NCBI GenBank assembly: GCA_934728355.1
Contig: CAKVEA010000002.1
Coordinates: 124,001-188,000 of the forward strand
Length of the DNA stretch: 64,000 bases
DNA from: an uncultured Eubacteriales bacterium
Lineage (GTDB): Bacteria; Bacillota; Clostridia; Oscillospirales; Acutalibacteraceae
Direction of reading: 5' to 3'
Shown: one piece after another, positions 42,979-53,355 of the stretch
How positions within the stretch are numbered: position 1 is the first letter of the stretch
Layout: each line of letters begins with the position of its first letter
Notes under the pieces: model-generated
The model's input: the letters and a program-made list of their open reading frames with translations, nothing else
The model's database searches: none
What the model was told of the DNA's origin: nothing
Made by a program: the position numbers and the translations under genes

Positions 42979-44223
42979 TCACGAAATATTTTTATACTCT
43001 AAATTAAGAAAAAAGTTGGAATTTGTCGTCATTGTCTCTGCAAATATAGCATATCCTCTGGTAGGGTTATTAACAAATACATGTGTAACCGCTCCTACCA
43101 GGTAACCGTTTTGAATTATAGGACTACCGCTCATGCCTTGTACTATTCCTCCTGTTTTTTCTATTAATTTCGGGTCAGTAACTGAAATTTTCATATTTTT
43201 CGTTGGAATAGTAACATCGTAATTAATAGAATCAATGTTTATGTCGTAAAGCATAGGATTTCCACCTTCTATAGTAGTTAAAATTTTTGCTGCACCTTTT
43301 CTAACATTTTGCTTTGGAGAAACAGATATTTCTTTTTCAAAAGGGATATTTTTAGAAAACTTTCCATAAAGACCCGTTTCATTATTTACTAAAATTGATC
43401 CTATTGATTCAGGATTTGTAAAGCAACCTTTTAATTCTCCAGGCATTCCTGGGAAGCTTTTAACTACACTTGTTATCGAAGCTTCTACAATATCTCCGTG
43501 GGCAAGAGGCAATAGCTCAGAAGTATCAACATCGCACACACCATGGCCAAGTCCTGCAAATGTTTTGTTTTCGCTATCAAAAAATGTAAGTGTTCCTATT
43601 CCGGCCGAACTGTCTCTAACCCATGCTCCTATACGATATTTATTATCCTCGATAGATTTTATAGGCTTTAAATCCGTAGAAAATTCACTGTCTTCCCTTA
43701 TTATTTTGAAAGTTATTTTATCTCCGTTAGAATTTTGTATTATCTCTTCTAAATCATCATTGTTCAAAATTTCTTTTCCATTTCCTTCAACTATAACATC
43801 TCCCTTTTTTATGCCGGCCAAACTCCAAGGCTCTATGATCTCGTTTTCAGATTTTACACTGGAAGTTCCAACAATAACGGCTCCTTTAGTATAAAGCTTA
43901 ACCCCAAAAGGCACTCCGCAAGGAACAACTTTTTTACTTTCCGAAACATCTATTTTTACATTTTTCATTGGAAACAAATTCATAAACATTAATTTACCTG
44001 AATAACTTTCATGTTTTTCTGAAGAATTTAATCCCGAAGAAATACACTCTGCAATCGGTCTTTCGGATACAACAGAAAAAGGATAAACAGAAAAATTCAA
44101 ACTTTCCCCTGCATTAACATGATAAAAATCAGGCAATTTTAAAGAAACATAATACGATCCCATAAAAATAAGAGATATAAAAAAAGTAAAAATATAAAAT
44201 GAATATCTAATATATTTTTTCAA
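42979..44223 (-). CDS. spoIVB: SpoIVB peptidase (S55 family)
   Basis: SpoIVB is the forespore serine peptidase that signals pro-sigma-K processing. The protein, about 414 residues, has an N-terminal membrane anchor (YSFYIFTFFISLIFMGSYY), a PDZ domain near 115-185 (WSLAGIKKGDVIVEG), and the S55 peptidase domain with AGLGHGVCDVD (catalytic His) and VQGMSGSPII (catalytic Ser). The start is probably TTG at 44223, which has GGGGGTG seven bases before it; GTG at 44232 and TTG at 44238 are alternatives with poorer spacing. It lies 117 bp before spo0A. Confidence 0.95.
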   Translation of the reverse strand: MKKYIRYSFYIFTFFISLIFMGSYYVSLKLPDFYHVNAGESLNFSVYPFSVVSERPIAECISSGLNSSEKHESYSGKLMFMNLFPMKNVKIDVSESKKVVPCGVPFGVKLYTKGAVIVGTSSVKSENEIIEPWSLAGIKKGDVIVEGNGKEILNNDDLEEIIQNSNGDKITFKIIREDSEFSTDLKPIKSIEDNKYRIGAWVRDSSAGIGTLTFFDSENKTFAGLGHGVCDVDTSELLPLAHGDIVEASITSVVKSFPGMPGELKGCFTNPESIGSILVNNETGLYGKFSKNIPFEKEISVSPKQNVRKGAAKILTTIEGGNPMLYDINIDSINYDVTIPTKNMKISVTDPKLIEKTGGIVQGMSGSPIIQNGYLVGAVTHVFVNNPTRGYAIFAETMTTNSNFFLNLEYKNIS

Positions 44224-44408
44224 ATCCGGCACCCCCAAAATAAAATCTTCAAGAAAAAGTTTACAAAAATGTTATATGTTTTATTATTTGCATTTTAACA
44301 AAATTACACAAAAGAAATTTTTGGTTAATTAAGTGACATTTTTTCAGTTTTATATTAAAATCATAAATGTGATATTATTTCTACTATGAAACATAATAAG
44401 GAGCTGAA

Positions 44409-45173
44409 ATGATTTTGAATAAAAATTATTTTGAAACTATTCTAGAAAAGATTTCTGAAGTATTAAAAACAGGAGCTATTAAAGAAAATTGCTTTAAAAT
44501 AGAAAAGGAAGATAAAGTTTACGAAATTCAAAAAAATCAAAATAAAAAAGTAATTGTTTTAAAAGAAATTTTTGAAGATTCCGAAAAAATGCTTTCTTCA
44601 TGGATGTTCGATGAAGAGAATATTTCCAGTAAAGATTTAAAAATGATAACAGAAGATTTTATAAGTATCATTAATTCAACAAATAAAAATAATTCTAAAC
44701 AGTTTAAAAAAAGAAATTCACAAAATCGTGAAAGTTCACCGGGACTGTTCTTTGCAAACAGAATGGTAAATATATTTCCCGAAATAAAAGAAAAAATTCA
44801 AATAGAAAAAGAAAAATACAGTGAATTTAGATCAACTGTATTTATAAAAGAAATTTTAGTTCCAAAAATAAATAATCTTTTAAATAATCAAAGTGGCAAA
44901 AATGCAGCAATAAAGAAACTTGGCAAACTTTTAAGTGACTTATATTCAAGTGGAACTTTAGACACCAAAAGCATAATTACAATGGGAGTTCTTAATAATT
45001 TAGAAAATTCAGAAATTTTAAAATCATACCTGAGTGACGAATTAAAAAAAGCAGCAGAATGTTCTTTAAAATATAAAGGAAAAAAGGTCAAACCTGAAAA
45101 TCCTAAAAAGAAATCTTCTTGGATGACAAAAGCATTTGAATATCAACAAGAATACGAAAAAAACAATAAATAA
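44409..45173 (+). CDS. Conserved-looking cytoplasmic protein of unknown function
   Basis: A 254-residue soluble, Lys/Glu-rich protein. I recognise no domain. It has two parts: an N-terminal alpha/beta part (1-90) and, after a polar linker (NKNNSKQFKKRNSQNRESS), a helical part (110-225), then a basic tail. AAGGAG precedes the ATG and a good terminator follows, so it is a real single-gene unit divergent from spoIVB. The position next to sporulation genes is no proof of a role there. Confidence 0.75.
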   Translation: MILNKNYFETILEKISEVLKTGAIKENCFKIEKEDKVYEIQKNQNKKVIVLKEIFEDSEKMLSSWMFDEENISSKDLKMITEDFISIINSTNKNNSKQFKKRNSQNRESSPGLFFANRMVNIFPEIKEKIQIEKEKYSEFRSTVFIKEILVPKINNLLNNQSGKNAAIKKLGKLLSDLYSSGTLDTKSIITMGVLNNLENSEILKSYLSDELKKAAECSLKYKGKKVKPENPKKKSSWMTKAFEYQQEYEKNNK

Positions 45174-45178
45174 AAATT

Positions 45179-45212
45179 AAAGCCTTGGTAAAGCAAACCA
45201 AGGCTTTTTATA
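45179..45212 (+). terminator. Terminator of the 254-residue protein gene
   Basis: AAAGCCTTGG (45179-45188) with CCAAGGCTTT (45198-45207), perfect 10-bp stem, 9-base loop, then TT and a T-rich tail. Confidence 0.9.
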
Positions 45213-45257
45213 TGTTAAAAAATGTAAAATCATCATCACAATTAAACCATCCGTCGA

Positions 45258-45491
45258 TTAACTTAATATATAACTTCCAATCAAATTTTTATTTTTGCTT
45301 CTTTGCCAAATTTCATTAATTCTATTCTTACATATCGCATAAAGTAAAAAACAGGATTTTTCGCTTTCTGAAATTGATATACCAAAAAAATTGAAAATAT
45401 TTTCAGCAAGAAAGTAAGTTGTGTTTTCATACAATGCACTTACATTTGTTAAAAAAATCATTTGACCAACCATAAACATACTTAAAATCAA
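45258..45491 (-). CDS. Possible small exported protein
   Basis: A 77-codon ORF starting with TTG or, two to four codons later, ATG. The first 20 residues are hydrophobic and end TNVSALYEN, like a signal peptide, and the rest has two cysteines. There is no clear ribosome-binding site and no neighbour to support it. It may equally be chance in the ligA downstream region. I see no known family. Confidence 0.25.
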   Translation of the reverse strand: MILSMFMVGQMIFLTNVSALYENTTYFLAENIFNFFGISISESEKSCFLLYAICKNRINEIWQRSKNKNLIGSYILS

Positions 45492-45577
45492 TGTAGATAC
45501 TTTTTAGGTAAACTGATTTTTAATCCACTATTGATAAAATTTAATATAAAAACCACTTACCAAACTGATTAATACAT

Positions 45578-47566
45578 TTACTTAAAAAAACTTGAAAATT
45601 CATTTTCATTTATCACGTCTATTTTTAATTTCTCTGCTTTTTCAAGTTTACTTCCGGGATTTTCTCCAACAACAACATAATCCACTCTTTTAGATACACT
45701 TGAAACAACTTTTCCCCCTGATTTTTCTATAAGTTCGGTTGCTTCCAAACGTGTATAATTTTTTAGGGAGCCGGTTAAAACAAAAATTTTACCTTCAAGA
45801 AATTTGTCTACAATTTCTTCATCAAAAGACATTTTAACTCCATAATTTTTAAACTCTTCAATTAAATTCAAATTCTCAGGAACTAAAAAATAATTTTTAA
45901 TACTTTCCGCAATTATTTCTCCTATACCTTCAATTTGAGAAATTTCATTCATAGAAGCATTTATTATGTTTTCGATACTTTTAAATTTTTCGGCTAAAAG
46001 TTTTGCCGCTTTTTCCCCTACATGCCTTATACCCAAAGCAAATATGAACTTATCAAGACCTCTGGTTTTAGAATTTTCAATAGCATTTATTATATTTTCC
46101 GATGATTTTTCACCCATACGTTCTATTTTAACAAGATCTTCTTTTTTCATTTTATATAAGTCAGAAGGAGAATTTATAATATTATTATTTATTAAATTCA
46201 CAGCCATTTTTTCGCCAAGACCATCTATATTCATAGCTTGCCTTGATGCAAAATGAATCACATTTTCAATTAATTGTTGCGGGCAATCCGTATTAATACA
46301 CCTAACAGCAACTTCATCTTCAATATTAATGACTTCAGAGCCACATGAAGGACACAATTTAGGAAAAACAAATTTTTTAGAATTTTTATCACTTTTGACA
46401 ACCTTTATAACCTCAGGTATTATTTCTCCTGCTTTTCTAATAAGTAAAATATCACCTATTTTTATATTTTTTTCATTTATAAAATCTTTATTATGGAGTG
46501 ACACTCTGCTAACAGTAGTCCCAGAAATGGTCACAGGGCTAAGAATTCCTGTGGGAGTAAGAACTCCTGTTCTTCCAACATTTATTTCTATATCAAGCAG
46601 TTTCGTTTCTTTCTCTTCAGGCGGATATTTATATGCTTCTGCCCATCTTGGAAATTTAGAAGTACTTCCAAGAATATTTCTTTTGCTTAAAGAATCCAGT
46701 TTTACAACCGCTCCGTCTATTTGAAAAGGAAGTGAATTTTTTATTTCTCCTATGCGGTCTATCTCTGTTAAAACATCATCTATGTTTAAATACAAATTAT
46801 AAAAAGGAGGTACGGGAAATCCCAGCTTTTTTAAAAAATCCAGAGATTCTTTATGACTTTCAAAACCTTTACCTTCTATTCTTTGAATATTAAAAATTAT
46901 AATCTGTAAATTTCTTGAAGCCGCTATTTTACCGTTTTTTTGTCTTAATGATCCCGCGGCAGCATTACGTGGATTTTTAAAAGTTTTAACTCCATTTGAT
47001 TCTTGAAATTTAACCAAATTTAAAAAATTTTCTTTTGAAATATATACTTCTCCTCTAACTTCAAGAAAAGGTACTTTTTCATTTAGAATTTTAGGTAAAT
47101 CAGAAACTGTTAAAATATTCTCAGTTATATCTTCGCCATAAACACCGTTTCCTCTGGTAGATGCTCTAAAAATTTTACCTTCTTTATATTCGACGGAAAC
47201 AGAAAGCCCATCTATTTTGGGCTCTACAACATATTTTGGAAAATCGACTGTATTTTTAATACGCATATCAAAAGCTGCTATTTCGTCTTTTGAAAAAGAA
47301 TCATGCAGGCTTTCCATTTTGACTTCATGTTTAACTTGAGAAAATTTTTCCAGTGCTTTACCACCTATCTTACGAGTAGGAGAATCAAAAGAAATAATTT
47401 CCGGAAATTGTTTTTCTAAGTTTTCTAAATTTCTAAGAAGCATATCGTATTCAAAATCATCTATTTCAGGCGAATCTTCTTCATAATACTTTTTATTGTG
47501 ATATTCTATTTCTTTCTTGTACTTTTCTGCTAGCTTTTTTGCTTCTTCTAAATTCAAATTAAGCAT
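45578..47566 (-). CDS. ligA: NAD-dependent DNA ligase
   Basis: A 662-residue LigA with full layout: Ia/adenylation domain with Lys117 in EPKIDGLS, OB-fold, zinc finger CPSCGSEVIN...CINTDCPQQ, four helix-hairpin-helix motifs (KIERMGEKS, QIEGIGEI) and a C-terminal BRCT domain (LEGKIFVLTGSLKN). It joins Okazaki fragments and repair nicks. ATG 47566 is reported, but GAAAGG touches it; a TTG at 47557 has AAAGGA eight bases away and may be the true start. It follows deoA by 12 bp, so it is probably the last gene of the nucleoside operon. Confidence 0.97.
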   Translation of the reverse strand: MLNLNLEEAKKLAEKYKKEIEYHNKKYYEEDSPEIDDFEYDMLLRNLENLEKQFPEIISFDSPTRKIGGKALEKFSQVKHEVKMESLHDSFSKDEIAAFDMRIKNTVDFPKYVVEPKIDGLSVSVEYKEGKIFRASTRGNGVYGEDITENILTVSDLPKILNEKVPFLEVRGEVYISKENFLNLVKFQESNGVKTFKNPRNAAAGSLRQKNGKIAASRNLQIIIFNIQRIEGKGFESHKESLDFLKKLGFPVPPFYNLYLNIDDVLTEIDRIGEIKNSLPFQIDGAVVKLDSLSKRNILGSTSKFPRWAEAYKYPPEEKETKLLDIEINVGRTGVLTPTGILSPVTISGTTVSRVSLHNKDFINEKNIKIGDILLIRKAGEIIPEVIKVVKSDKNSKKFVFPKLCPSCGSEVINIEDEVAVRCINTDCPQQLIENVIHFASRQAMNIDGLGEKMAVNLINNNIINSPSDLYKMKKEDLVKIERMGEKSSENIINAIENSKTRGLDKFIFALGIRHVGEKAAKLLAEKFKSIENIINASMNEISQIEGIGEIIAESIKNYFLVPENLNLIEEFKNYGVKMSFDEEIVDKFLEGKIFVLTGSLKNYTRLEATELIEKSGGKVVSSVSKRVDYVVVGENPGSKLEKAEKLKIDVINENEFSSFFK

Positions 47567-47578
47567 CCTTTCAAAAAA

Positions 47579-48910
47579 CTAAATTGAAGAATGAATTTTT
47601 GTTCCTTCAAATCTAATTTCGGCTTGTATCAAAGGTGACTTTTTACTTGGTTTATCTGAAAATTCAATAGCATCTTTTATTATTTCTTCCGCAATTTTAC
47701 ATTTTTCCATATTTGAAGAATAAAGAGTTGCAATCAATTCACCTTCAGAAACTTTATCACCGATTTTTTTATTTAAAATTATTCCCGCATAAGGGTCGAT
47801 ATATTCATCTTTTGTTTCTCGTCCTGCACCTAAAATCATAGCCGCTTTTCCTAAAAGAGAACTTTGCATTTTAGATATGTACCCACTTTTACCTGAAAAA
47901 TATTCACATGTTACTTTGGAATCACTCATATAAACTTCTTCTGTCGGTAGACTTTGAATTCTTCCTTGGAGAGCCGTCATTTCAGCAAATTTTTTGAAGG
48001 CACTTCCGTCTTCAAGAGATTTTAGAGCCATTCTTTCACATTCTTCATAGGTGCCTTTACCGCAAAGTCTCAACATTTCAGATGAAAGGTATATGCAAAT
48101 TTCTTTTAAATCTTTAGGACCTTTCCCATTTAAAACTTGACAAGCCTCCCATACTTCTACAAAATTTCCTATAGCATTACCAAGTGGTTGATCCATACTT
48201 GTTATTGCTGCAGTAACTTTTTTTCCAAACTCATGACCTATATTTACCATAATTTTTGAAAGCTTAACAGCATCATCTATATTCTTCATAAAAGCACCAT
48301 CACCGACTTTAACGTCAAGCAAAATGCAATCTGCACCTGAAGCAAGTTTTTTACTCATTATACTGGAAGCTATCAAAGGTATACTTTCAACAGTAGCCGT
48401 AACATCCCTTAAAGCATAAATTTTTTTATCTGCCGGAACAAGATTACCTGTTTGACTAACTATACAACATCCTGTTTTTTCGACTATATCAAAAAATTTT
48501 TCCCTTTCGAGTGCAGTTTTTACACCATCAAGTGATTCAAGCTTATCGATAGTGCCTCCGGTATACCCAAGACCTCTTCCTGACATTTTTGCAACCTTAG
48601 CTCCACATGCAGCAACAATAGGAGCAACTATTAAAGTTGTTTTGTCGCCTATACCTCCTGTACTGTGTTTATCAACTTTTATTCCGTCGATTCCAGACAA
48701 ATCTACTGTTTCACCAGAATTGAGCATACACTTTGTTAAAAATTCCACTTCTTTATGGTTCATTCCTTTTAAGTAAACAGCCATTAAAAAAGCTGACATC
48801 TGGTAATCCGGAATTTTTCCTTCCACATATCCGTTAACAATAAAACTAATTTCATATTCATTTAGTTCATTACCATCTCTTTTTTTAGCTATTATATCAT
48901 AAGTACGCAT
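47579..48910 (-). CDS. deoA: Pyrimidine-nucleoside (thymidine) phosphorylase
   Basis: A 443-residue enzyme with the family signature KVDKHSTGGIGDKTTLI followed by SGRGLGYTGGTIDKLES. It splits thymidine, deoxyuridine and, in the Pdp type, uridine to base and (deoxy)ribose 1-phosphate. Whether it is strictly DeoA or the broader Pdp cannot be read off. TAGAGG precedes the ATG. It lies downstream of deoC after 166 bp of gene-free DNA. Confidence 0.95.
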   Translation of the reverse strand: MRTYDIIAKKRDGNELNEYEISFIVNGYVEGKIPDYQMSAFLMAVYLKGMNHKEVEFLTKCMLNSGETVDLSGIDGIKVDKHSTGGIGDKTTLIVAPIVAACGAKVAKMSGRGLGYTGGTIDKLESLDGVKTALEREKFFDIVEKTGCCIVSQTGNLVPADKKIYALRDVTATVESIPLIASSIMSKKLASGADCILLDVKVGDGAFMKNIDDAVKLSKIMVNIGHEFGKKVTAAITSMDQPLGNAIGNFVEVWEACQVLNGKGPKDLKEICIYLSSEMLRLCGKGTYEECERMALKSLEDGSAFKKFAEMTALQGRIQSLPTEEVYMSDSKVTCEYFSGKSGYISKMQSSLLGKAAMILGAGRETKDEYIDPYAGIILNKKIGDKVSEGELIATLYSSNMEKCKIAEEIIKDAIEFSDKPSKKSPLIQAEIRFEGTKIHSSI

Positions 48911-49076
48911 ATTAAAACCTCTACTTAAATGAATTTATTTTTTAGATTCAATATTCTTTGGCAATTATATATTTCATCTAAAGCATTTAATAAAAATCAA
49001 TTTAAACTCTTAAAACACTTAATTAATAGTTCTGCAAATCTTAATTGATTTTCTATCATACTCCAGACCACCAAAT

Positions 49077-49739
49077 TTACTTTTTAATCATTTTATCCTT
49101 TAAAATTTTTATAATTCTACTTGTTCCCAGTCTTGAAGCACCGGAATTTATAAATGCTTCAGCATCTTCCAGAGTTTTTATCCCTCCTGCAGCTTTAATT
49201 TTAACTTCATTACTTAGATATTTTTTAAAAAGTAAAATATCTTCTATTTTTGCACCGCTTTTTGAAAATCCGGTTGAAGTTTTTATGAAATCAGCTCCTG
49301 AACTTGAAACAATTTTACACATGGTAATTTTTTCTTCTTCATCTAAAAGACACGTTTCGATTATAACTTTAAGTATTTTATCATTACAAGTTTTTTTAAC
49401 ATCTCTTATTTCATTCTCAACATACTTAAAATTTTTTTCTTTCAGTTTTCCTATGTTTATAACCATGTCAATTTCATCTGCACCATTATTAAGCGCATCG
49501 TAAGTTTCAAAAATTTTAGATTTAGAAGTCGAGTATCCATTAGGAAAGCCTACCACTGTGCAAATTTTTAATTTATTTTTCAAATAATCTTTTGCATCTT
49601 TTACAAATCCCGGAGCTATACAAACAGAAGCAGTTTTATATTCAACTGCTTCATCACAAATTATTTTTATATCTTCAAATTTTGCATCAACTTTTAAAAG
49701 GGTATGATCTACTTTAGAAAGTATAGATTTTATATCCAT
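49077..49739 (-). CDS. deoC: Deoxyribose-phosphate aldolase
   Basis: A 220-residue class I aldolase: DHTLLK at the N-terminus, KVIIETCLL, KTSTGF with the Schiff-base lysine region, and KAAGGIK with the second catalytic lysine. It splits deoxyribose 5-phosphate to glyceraldehyde 3-phosphate and acetaldehyde. The ATG at 49739 has AAAGGAG; a longer in-frame reading into the permease gene is not supported. It follows the transporter genes by 22 bp. Confidence 0.96.
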   Translation of the reverse strand: MDIKSILSKVDHTLLKVDAKFEDIKIICDEAVEYKTASVCIAPGFVKDAKDYLKNKLKICTVVGFPNGYSTSKSKIFETYDALNNGADEIDMVINIGKLKEKNFKYVENEIRDVKKTCNDKILKVIIETCLLDEEEKITMCKIVSSSGADFIKTSTGFSKSGAKIEDILLFKKYLSNEVKIKAAGGIKTLEDAEAFINSGASRLGTSRIIKILKDKMIKK

Positions 49740-49761
49740 AATTATTAACTCCTTTAAAAAT

Positions 49762-50685
49762 TTATCTTGCACCTTTTTCATAAGGTATTCCCGAAGCTTT
49801 TGGAGCCGAAGAACGACCAACAAATAATATAAGCATTAGTATTGTTAAAACATATGGTATCATAGCAAGTAATGTTGAAGGTACACTAACTGCTCCCCCA
49901 CCGAGCATAACAACAAGTGCCTGAGAAAATCCAAATAAAAGACATGCCAGATAAGCTCCAAAAGGTCTCCATTTTCCGAATATAACAGCTGCAAGAGCAA
50001 TGAATCCCTGACCACTTATTGCCGTAGGAGTAAATTGAGAAATTATTGCAAGTGTAACTGTTCCACCACCAAGTCCTGCTAAAACTCCAGAAAGAATAAC
50101 GCAAAAATATCTTGATTTATAAACAGAAACTCCAACCGTGTCGACAGCAGCAGGATGCTCTCCCATTGCTCTTATTCTAAGTCCCCATTTAGTTTTGTAA
50201 AGTAAAAACCAAACTAAAACAACAACCACAGCAGCCAAAATAACAGTTACATCAATACTAAAATTACTAAACATTGTATTTTCAAGACATTTAGAGTCCA
50301 AAACCTTTGGAAGTTTATTGGGAACAGGTAAGCTTAAAGTTGCACCATTAAAAAAATGTCTTGATAAAAACATTGCAAGTCCAGGGCCAATAAGATTCAA
50401 GGCTATGCCCGAAACAGTTTGATCAGCTCTAAATGTTATAGAAGCTATAGCATGAAGTAATGACAAAAGTCCTCCTGCAATTCCTGCACAAAAAAGTCCA
50501 AGCCATGCATTACCTGAAAAATACCCGACTGTAGCACCGGCAAGAGCTCCTATGCTCATCATACCTTCTATTCCGATGTTTACAACTCCGGAACGCTCAG
50601 ATATAACTCCTCCCATAGCCGCAAGAGCCAAAGGTGCCGAATACATCAAAGTTATTGATATTGCTATAAATATATTACTTAGCAT
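49762..50685 (-). CDS. nupQ: Nucleoside ABC transporter permease (NupQ/YufQ-like)
   Basis: A 307-residue permease of the BPD_transp_2 class, with about eight membrane segments and GVVNIGIEGMMSIGALAGA, the conserved N-terminal region. It pairs with the next permease and the NupO-like ATPase to import nucleosides. The start overlaps the nupP gene by 11 bp, with AGAGGG upstream. Confidence 0.9.
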   Translation of the reverse strand: MLSNIFIAISITLMYSAPLALAAMGGVISERSGVVNIGIEGMMSIGALAGATVGYFSGNAWLGLFCAGIAGGLLSLLHAIASITFRADQTVSGIALNLIGPGLAMFLSRHFFNGATLSLPVPNKLPKVLDSKCLENTMFSNFSIDVTVILAAVVVVLVWFLLYKTKWGLRIRAMGEHPAAVDTVGVSVYKSRYFCVILSGVLAGLGGGTVTLAIISQFTPTAISGQGFIALAAVIFGKWRPFGAYLACLLFGFSQALVVMLGGGAVSVPSTLLAMIPYVLTILMLILFVGRSSAPKASGIPYEKGAR

Positions 50686-51808
50686 TTAATTTTTCCCTCT
50701 TTTCCAAAAATTTATTAATTAGAGAAGGAATTATTCTAACCAGTGCAACGAAAAACACTATTATCCCTATCATAATATTAACTATTTCCGAAGGAACTCC
50801 TATTTTAAATTGAAGCGACTGACCTGAATATATAAGTCCGCTAAACATAAGTCCTGCAAATATGCATCCTATAGGAGAACTTCCGGCAATTAAAGCAACT
50901 GAAAGACCGTTAAATCCGTAATTTTCAAATACAGCAAGTGTTTGAATTCCATGAATTGAAGTACCGGTAATTGAAAGTGCTCCCGCGAGACCCGAAAGTG
51001 CACCAGAAATAAGCATAGTATAAACTATATTTCTCGAAACATTTATACCCGCATTTTGTGCCGCATCCGGATTAAGCCCCGCAACTCTAAATTCGTAACC
51101 TTTTTTGGTTTTGTAAATAACAATCCAAGTTAAAGCAGCCATAGCAACGGCTATAAGAAAATTTAAATTGAAATCGGTTTTCAAAATAACTTCATTTAGA
51201 AAATGATTATTTTTTAAAAATTCAATTCCCTCAGGTGAAAACTTCCAATCATTAAACAGAAGAGTATATCCAGAAGGATTTATAGGGTAAGTTCCATCTG
51301 TATCGGGTTTGTGAAAAGGATCAAGATTTACTACATAATTGCACATATAAAGTGCTATCCAGTTTAGCATAATACTTGTTAAAACTTCGTTTATACCGAA
51401 CTTAGACTTTAAAATTCCAACCAAGCCGCCAAAAATTGCACCTGCTAAGACTCCTGAAAAAATAACAAGCGGAATTTGAATAACCGGGTGAAAATTAAAA
51501 CTTATTCCAACTATTGTAGAAAATACAGTAGAAGCTATGTATTGCCCCTCTGATCCTATATTGAAAAGTCCTGCTTTGAAAGCAAAAGCGACACTGAGTG
51601 CAGTTAAAATAAGCGGTGTGCTTTTAAGAATAACATTGACTATAAACTTTGGTCTCGAAAAAATAGAATCTATTATAATAGCTAAAGATTGACTGGCACT
51701 GTAACCTGTTACAAGTAAAATCGCACATGCTACCATAAATCCACAAATTACCGCAATAGAAGTGCATGCAAATGGCGTTTTTAAGAATTTAGCTATTTTT
51801 TTAATCAT
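50675..51808 (-). CDS. nupP: Nucleoside ABC transporter permease (NupP/YufP-like)
   Basis: A 377-residue permease with about eight to nine membrane segments and the family motif FKAGLFNIGSEGQYI. An extracytoplasmic loop near 165-200 is longer than in its partner, as is usual for this subunit. The start overlaps the ATPase gene by 8 bp (CAGGGGGT upstream). Confidence 0.9.
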   Translation of the reverse strand: MIKKIAKFLKTPFACTSIAVICGFMVACAILLVTGYSASQSLAIIIDSIFSRPKFIVNVILKSTPLILTALSVAFAFKAGLFNIGSEGQYIASTVFSTIVGISFNFHPVIQIPLVIFSGVLAGAIFGGLVGILKSKFGINEVLTSIMLNWIALYMCNYVVNLDPFHKPDTDGTYPINPSGYTLLFNDWKFSPEGIEFLKNNHFLNEVILKTDFNLNFLIAVAMAALTWIVIYKTKKGYEFRVAGLNPDAAQNAGINVSRNIVYTMLISGALSGLAGALSITGTSIHGIQTLAVFENYGFNGLSVALIAGSSPIGCIFAGLMFSGLIYSGQSLQFKIGVPSEIVNIMIGIIVFFVALVRIIPSLINKFLEKREKLNAK

Positions 51809-53333
51809 TACATTTACCCCCTGCCATTAAAAGACCGACGTTTTGCTCATTTGCATCTTTTTGTTCAAATTCTCCAGCTACGGATCCGTCATATATAACT
51901 CCTATCCTGTCAGAAACATCCAAAATTTCGTCAAGTTCAAGTGATATCAAAAGTATGGCTTTTCCTTTATCTCTAAGATTTATAAGTATTTTATGTACAT
52001 ACTCTATCGCTCCAACATCAAGACCTCTAGTAGGTTGGACTGCTATTAGAAGATCAGGATCATTGGAAATTTCTCTTCCGATTACAAGTTTCTGTTGATT
52101 TCCTCCGGAAAGATTTCTTATTTTGGTATTTTTACATCCAATCGGTCTTACATCATAATCTTCGATAAGATTATTTGCAAAACTGTCTCTTTGTTCGTAA
52201 TCAAGAAAACCACCTTTGCAAAAAGGAGCTTTTCTATATTTTTCCAGTATTGCATTATCTGAAACAGACATCTGCAAAACAATGCTGTCTTTATGCCTGT
52301 CTTCATGAATTACAGAAATTTTGCTGTCAAGAACATTTCTGATGCCCGTATTTTGAACTTCTTTTCCATTTATTAAAATTTTACCTGATTCACAGTGACG
52401 CTTACCTATGACAGCTTCCAAAAGTTCTTTTTGACCATTTCCTTCAATTCCTGCAAGTCCGTAAATTTCACCTTTTCGAATTGATAAATTAAAATTTTTA
52501 ACGGCTTCAAGTCCTCTCTCACATTTAACAAAAAGATTTTTTATTTCAAAAACAATTTCACCCGGATTTGAGGATTTCTTATCTACAGAAAGTTTAACTT
52601 TTCTACCTACCATCTTTTCAGCAAGACTTTGTTCACTCTCTTGTGAAACATCAACTCTGTCAATGAATTTACCTTTTCTAATAATTGTACATTCTTTAGA
52701 CGATTTTTTTATCTCTTTGAGCTTATGAGTTATTATTATAATGGTTTTGCCGTCTTTTTTCAGACTTTCTATAATTTCAAGAAGTTCATCTATCTCATAC
52801 GGAGTAAGAACAGCAGTAGGCTCATCAAGTATTAATATTTCAGCACCTCTGTAAAGAGCTTTTAATATTTCGACTTTTTGCTGCATTCCAACTGATATAT
52901 TTCTGATTTTTCTTTTTAAATCAACTTTCATACCATATTTTTCAATTATTTCTAAAACTTTTTTCTTAGCTTTTCTAGTGTTAATAATGCCAAATTTGTC
53001 GGTTGTTTCATTACCAAGAATTATATTTTGCATAACAGTAAATTTTTCTATGAGCATAAAATGTTGATGTACCATGCCTATACCATGATTTATTGCACAA
53101 CTTGAATTAGAAATATCAACTTTTTCACCTTTTATATATATTTCTCCGCAATCTGCACCATAAAGCCCATAAAGTATATTCATGAGAGTGCTTTTTCCCG
53201 CACCGTTTTCTCCAAGTATAGCATGAGTTTCACCTTTTTTTACATCTAAATCCACATTATCAAGTGCTTTAGAGTTTCCAAAAGTCTTGGTTATGCTTCG
53301 CATTTGAACAGCATAATCTTTACTTATTTCCAT
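51801..53333 (-). CDS. nupO: Nucleoside ABC transporter ATPase (NupO/YufO-like, two NBDs)
   Basis: A 510-residue ATPase with two nucleotide-binding domains. Domain 1: GENGAGKST, VGMQQKVEI, ILILDEPTAVLTP. Domain 2: a degenerate P-loop GIEGNGQKEL, signature LSGGNQQKLVI, LIAVQPTRGLD. This sugar/nucleoside type (as in RbsA and YufO) commonly has a weak second P-loop. AAAGGAGG precedes the ATG, 22 bp after the binding-protein gene. Confidence 0.95.
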   Translation of the reverse strand: MEISKDYAVQMRSITKTFGNSKALDNVDLDVKKGETHAILGENGAGKSTLMNILYGLYGADCGEIYIKGEKVDISNSSCAINHGIGMVHQHFMLIEKFTVMQNIILGNETTDKFGIINTRKAKKKVLEIIEKYGMKVDLKRKIRNISVGMQQKVEILKALYRGAEILILDEPTAVLTPYEIDELLEIIESLKKDGKTIIIITHKLKEIKKSSKECTIIRKGKFIDRVDVSQESEQSLAEKMVGRKVKLSVDKKSSNPGEIVFEIKNLFVKCERGLEAVKNFNLSIRKGEIYGLAGIEGNGQKELLEAVIGKRHCESGKILINGKEVQNTGIRNVLDSKISVIHEDRHKDSIVLQMSVSDNAILEKYRKAPFCKGGFLDYEQRDSFANNLIEDYDVRPIGCKNTKIRNLSGGNQQKLVIGREISNDPDLLIAVQPTRGLDVGAIEYVHKILINLRDKGKAILLISLELDEILDVSDRIGVIYDGSVAGEFEQKDANEQNVGLLMAGGKCND

Positions 53334-53355
53334 AAATTATCCTCCTTTCCGAAAA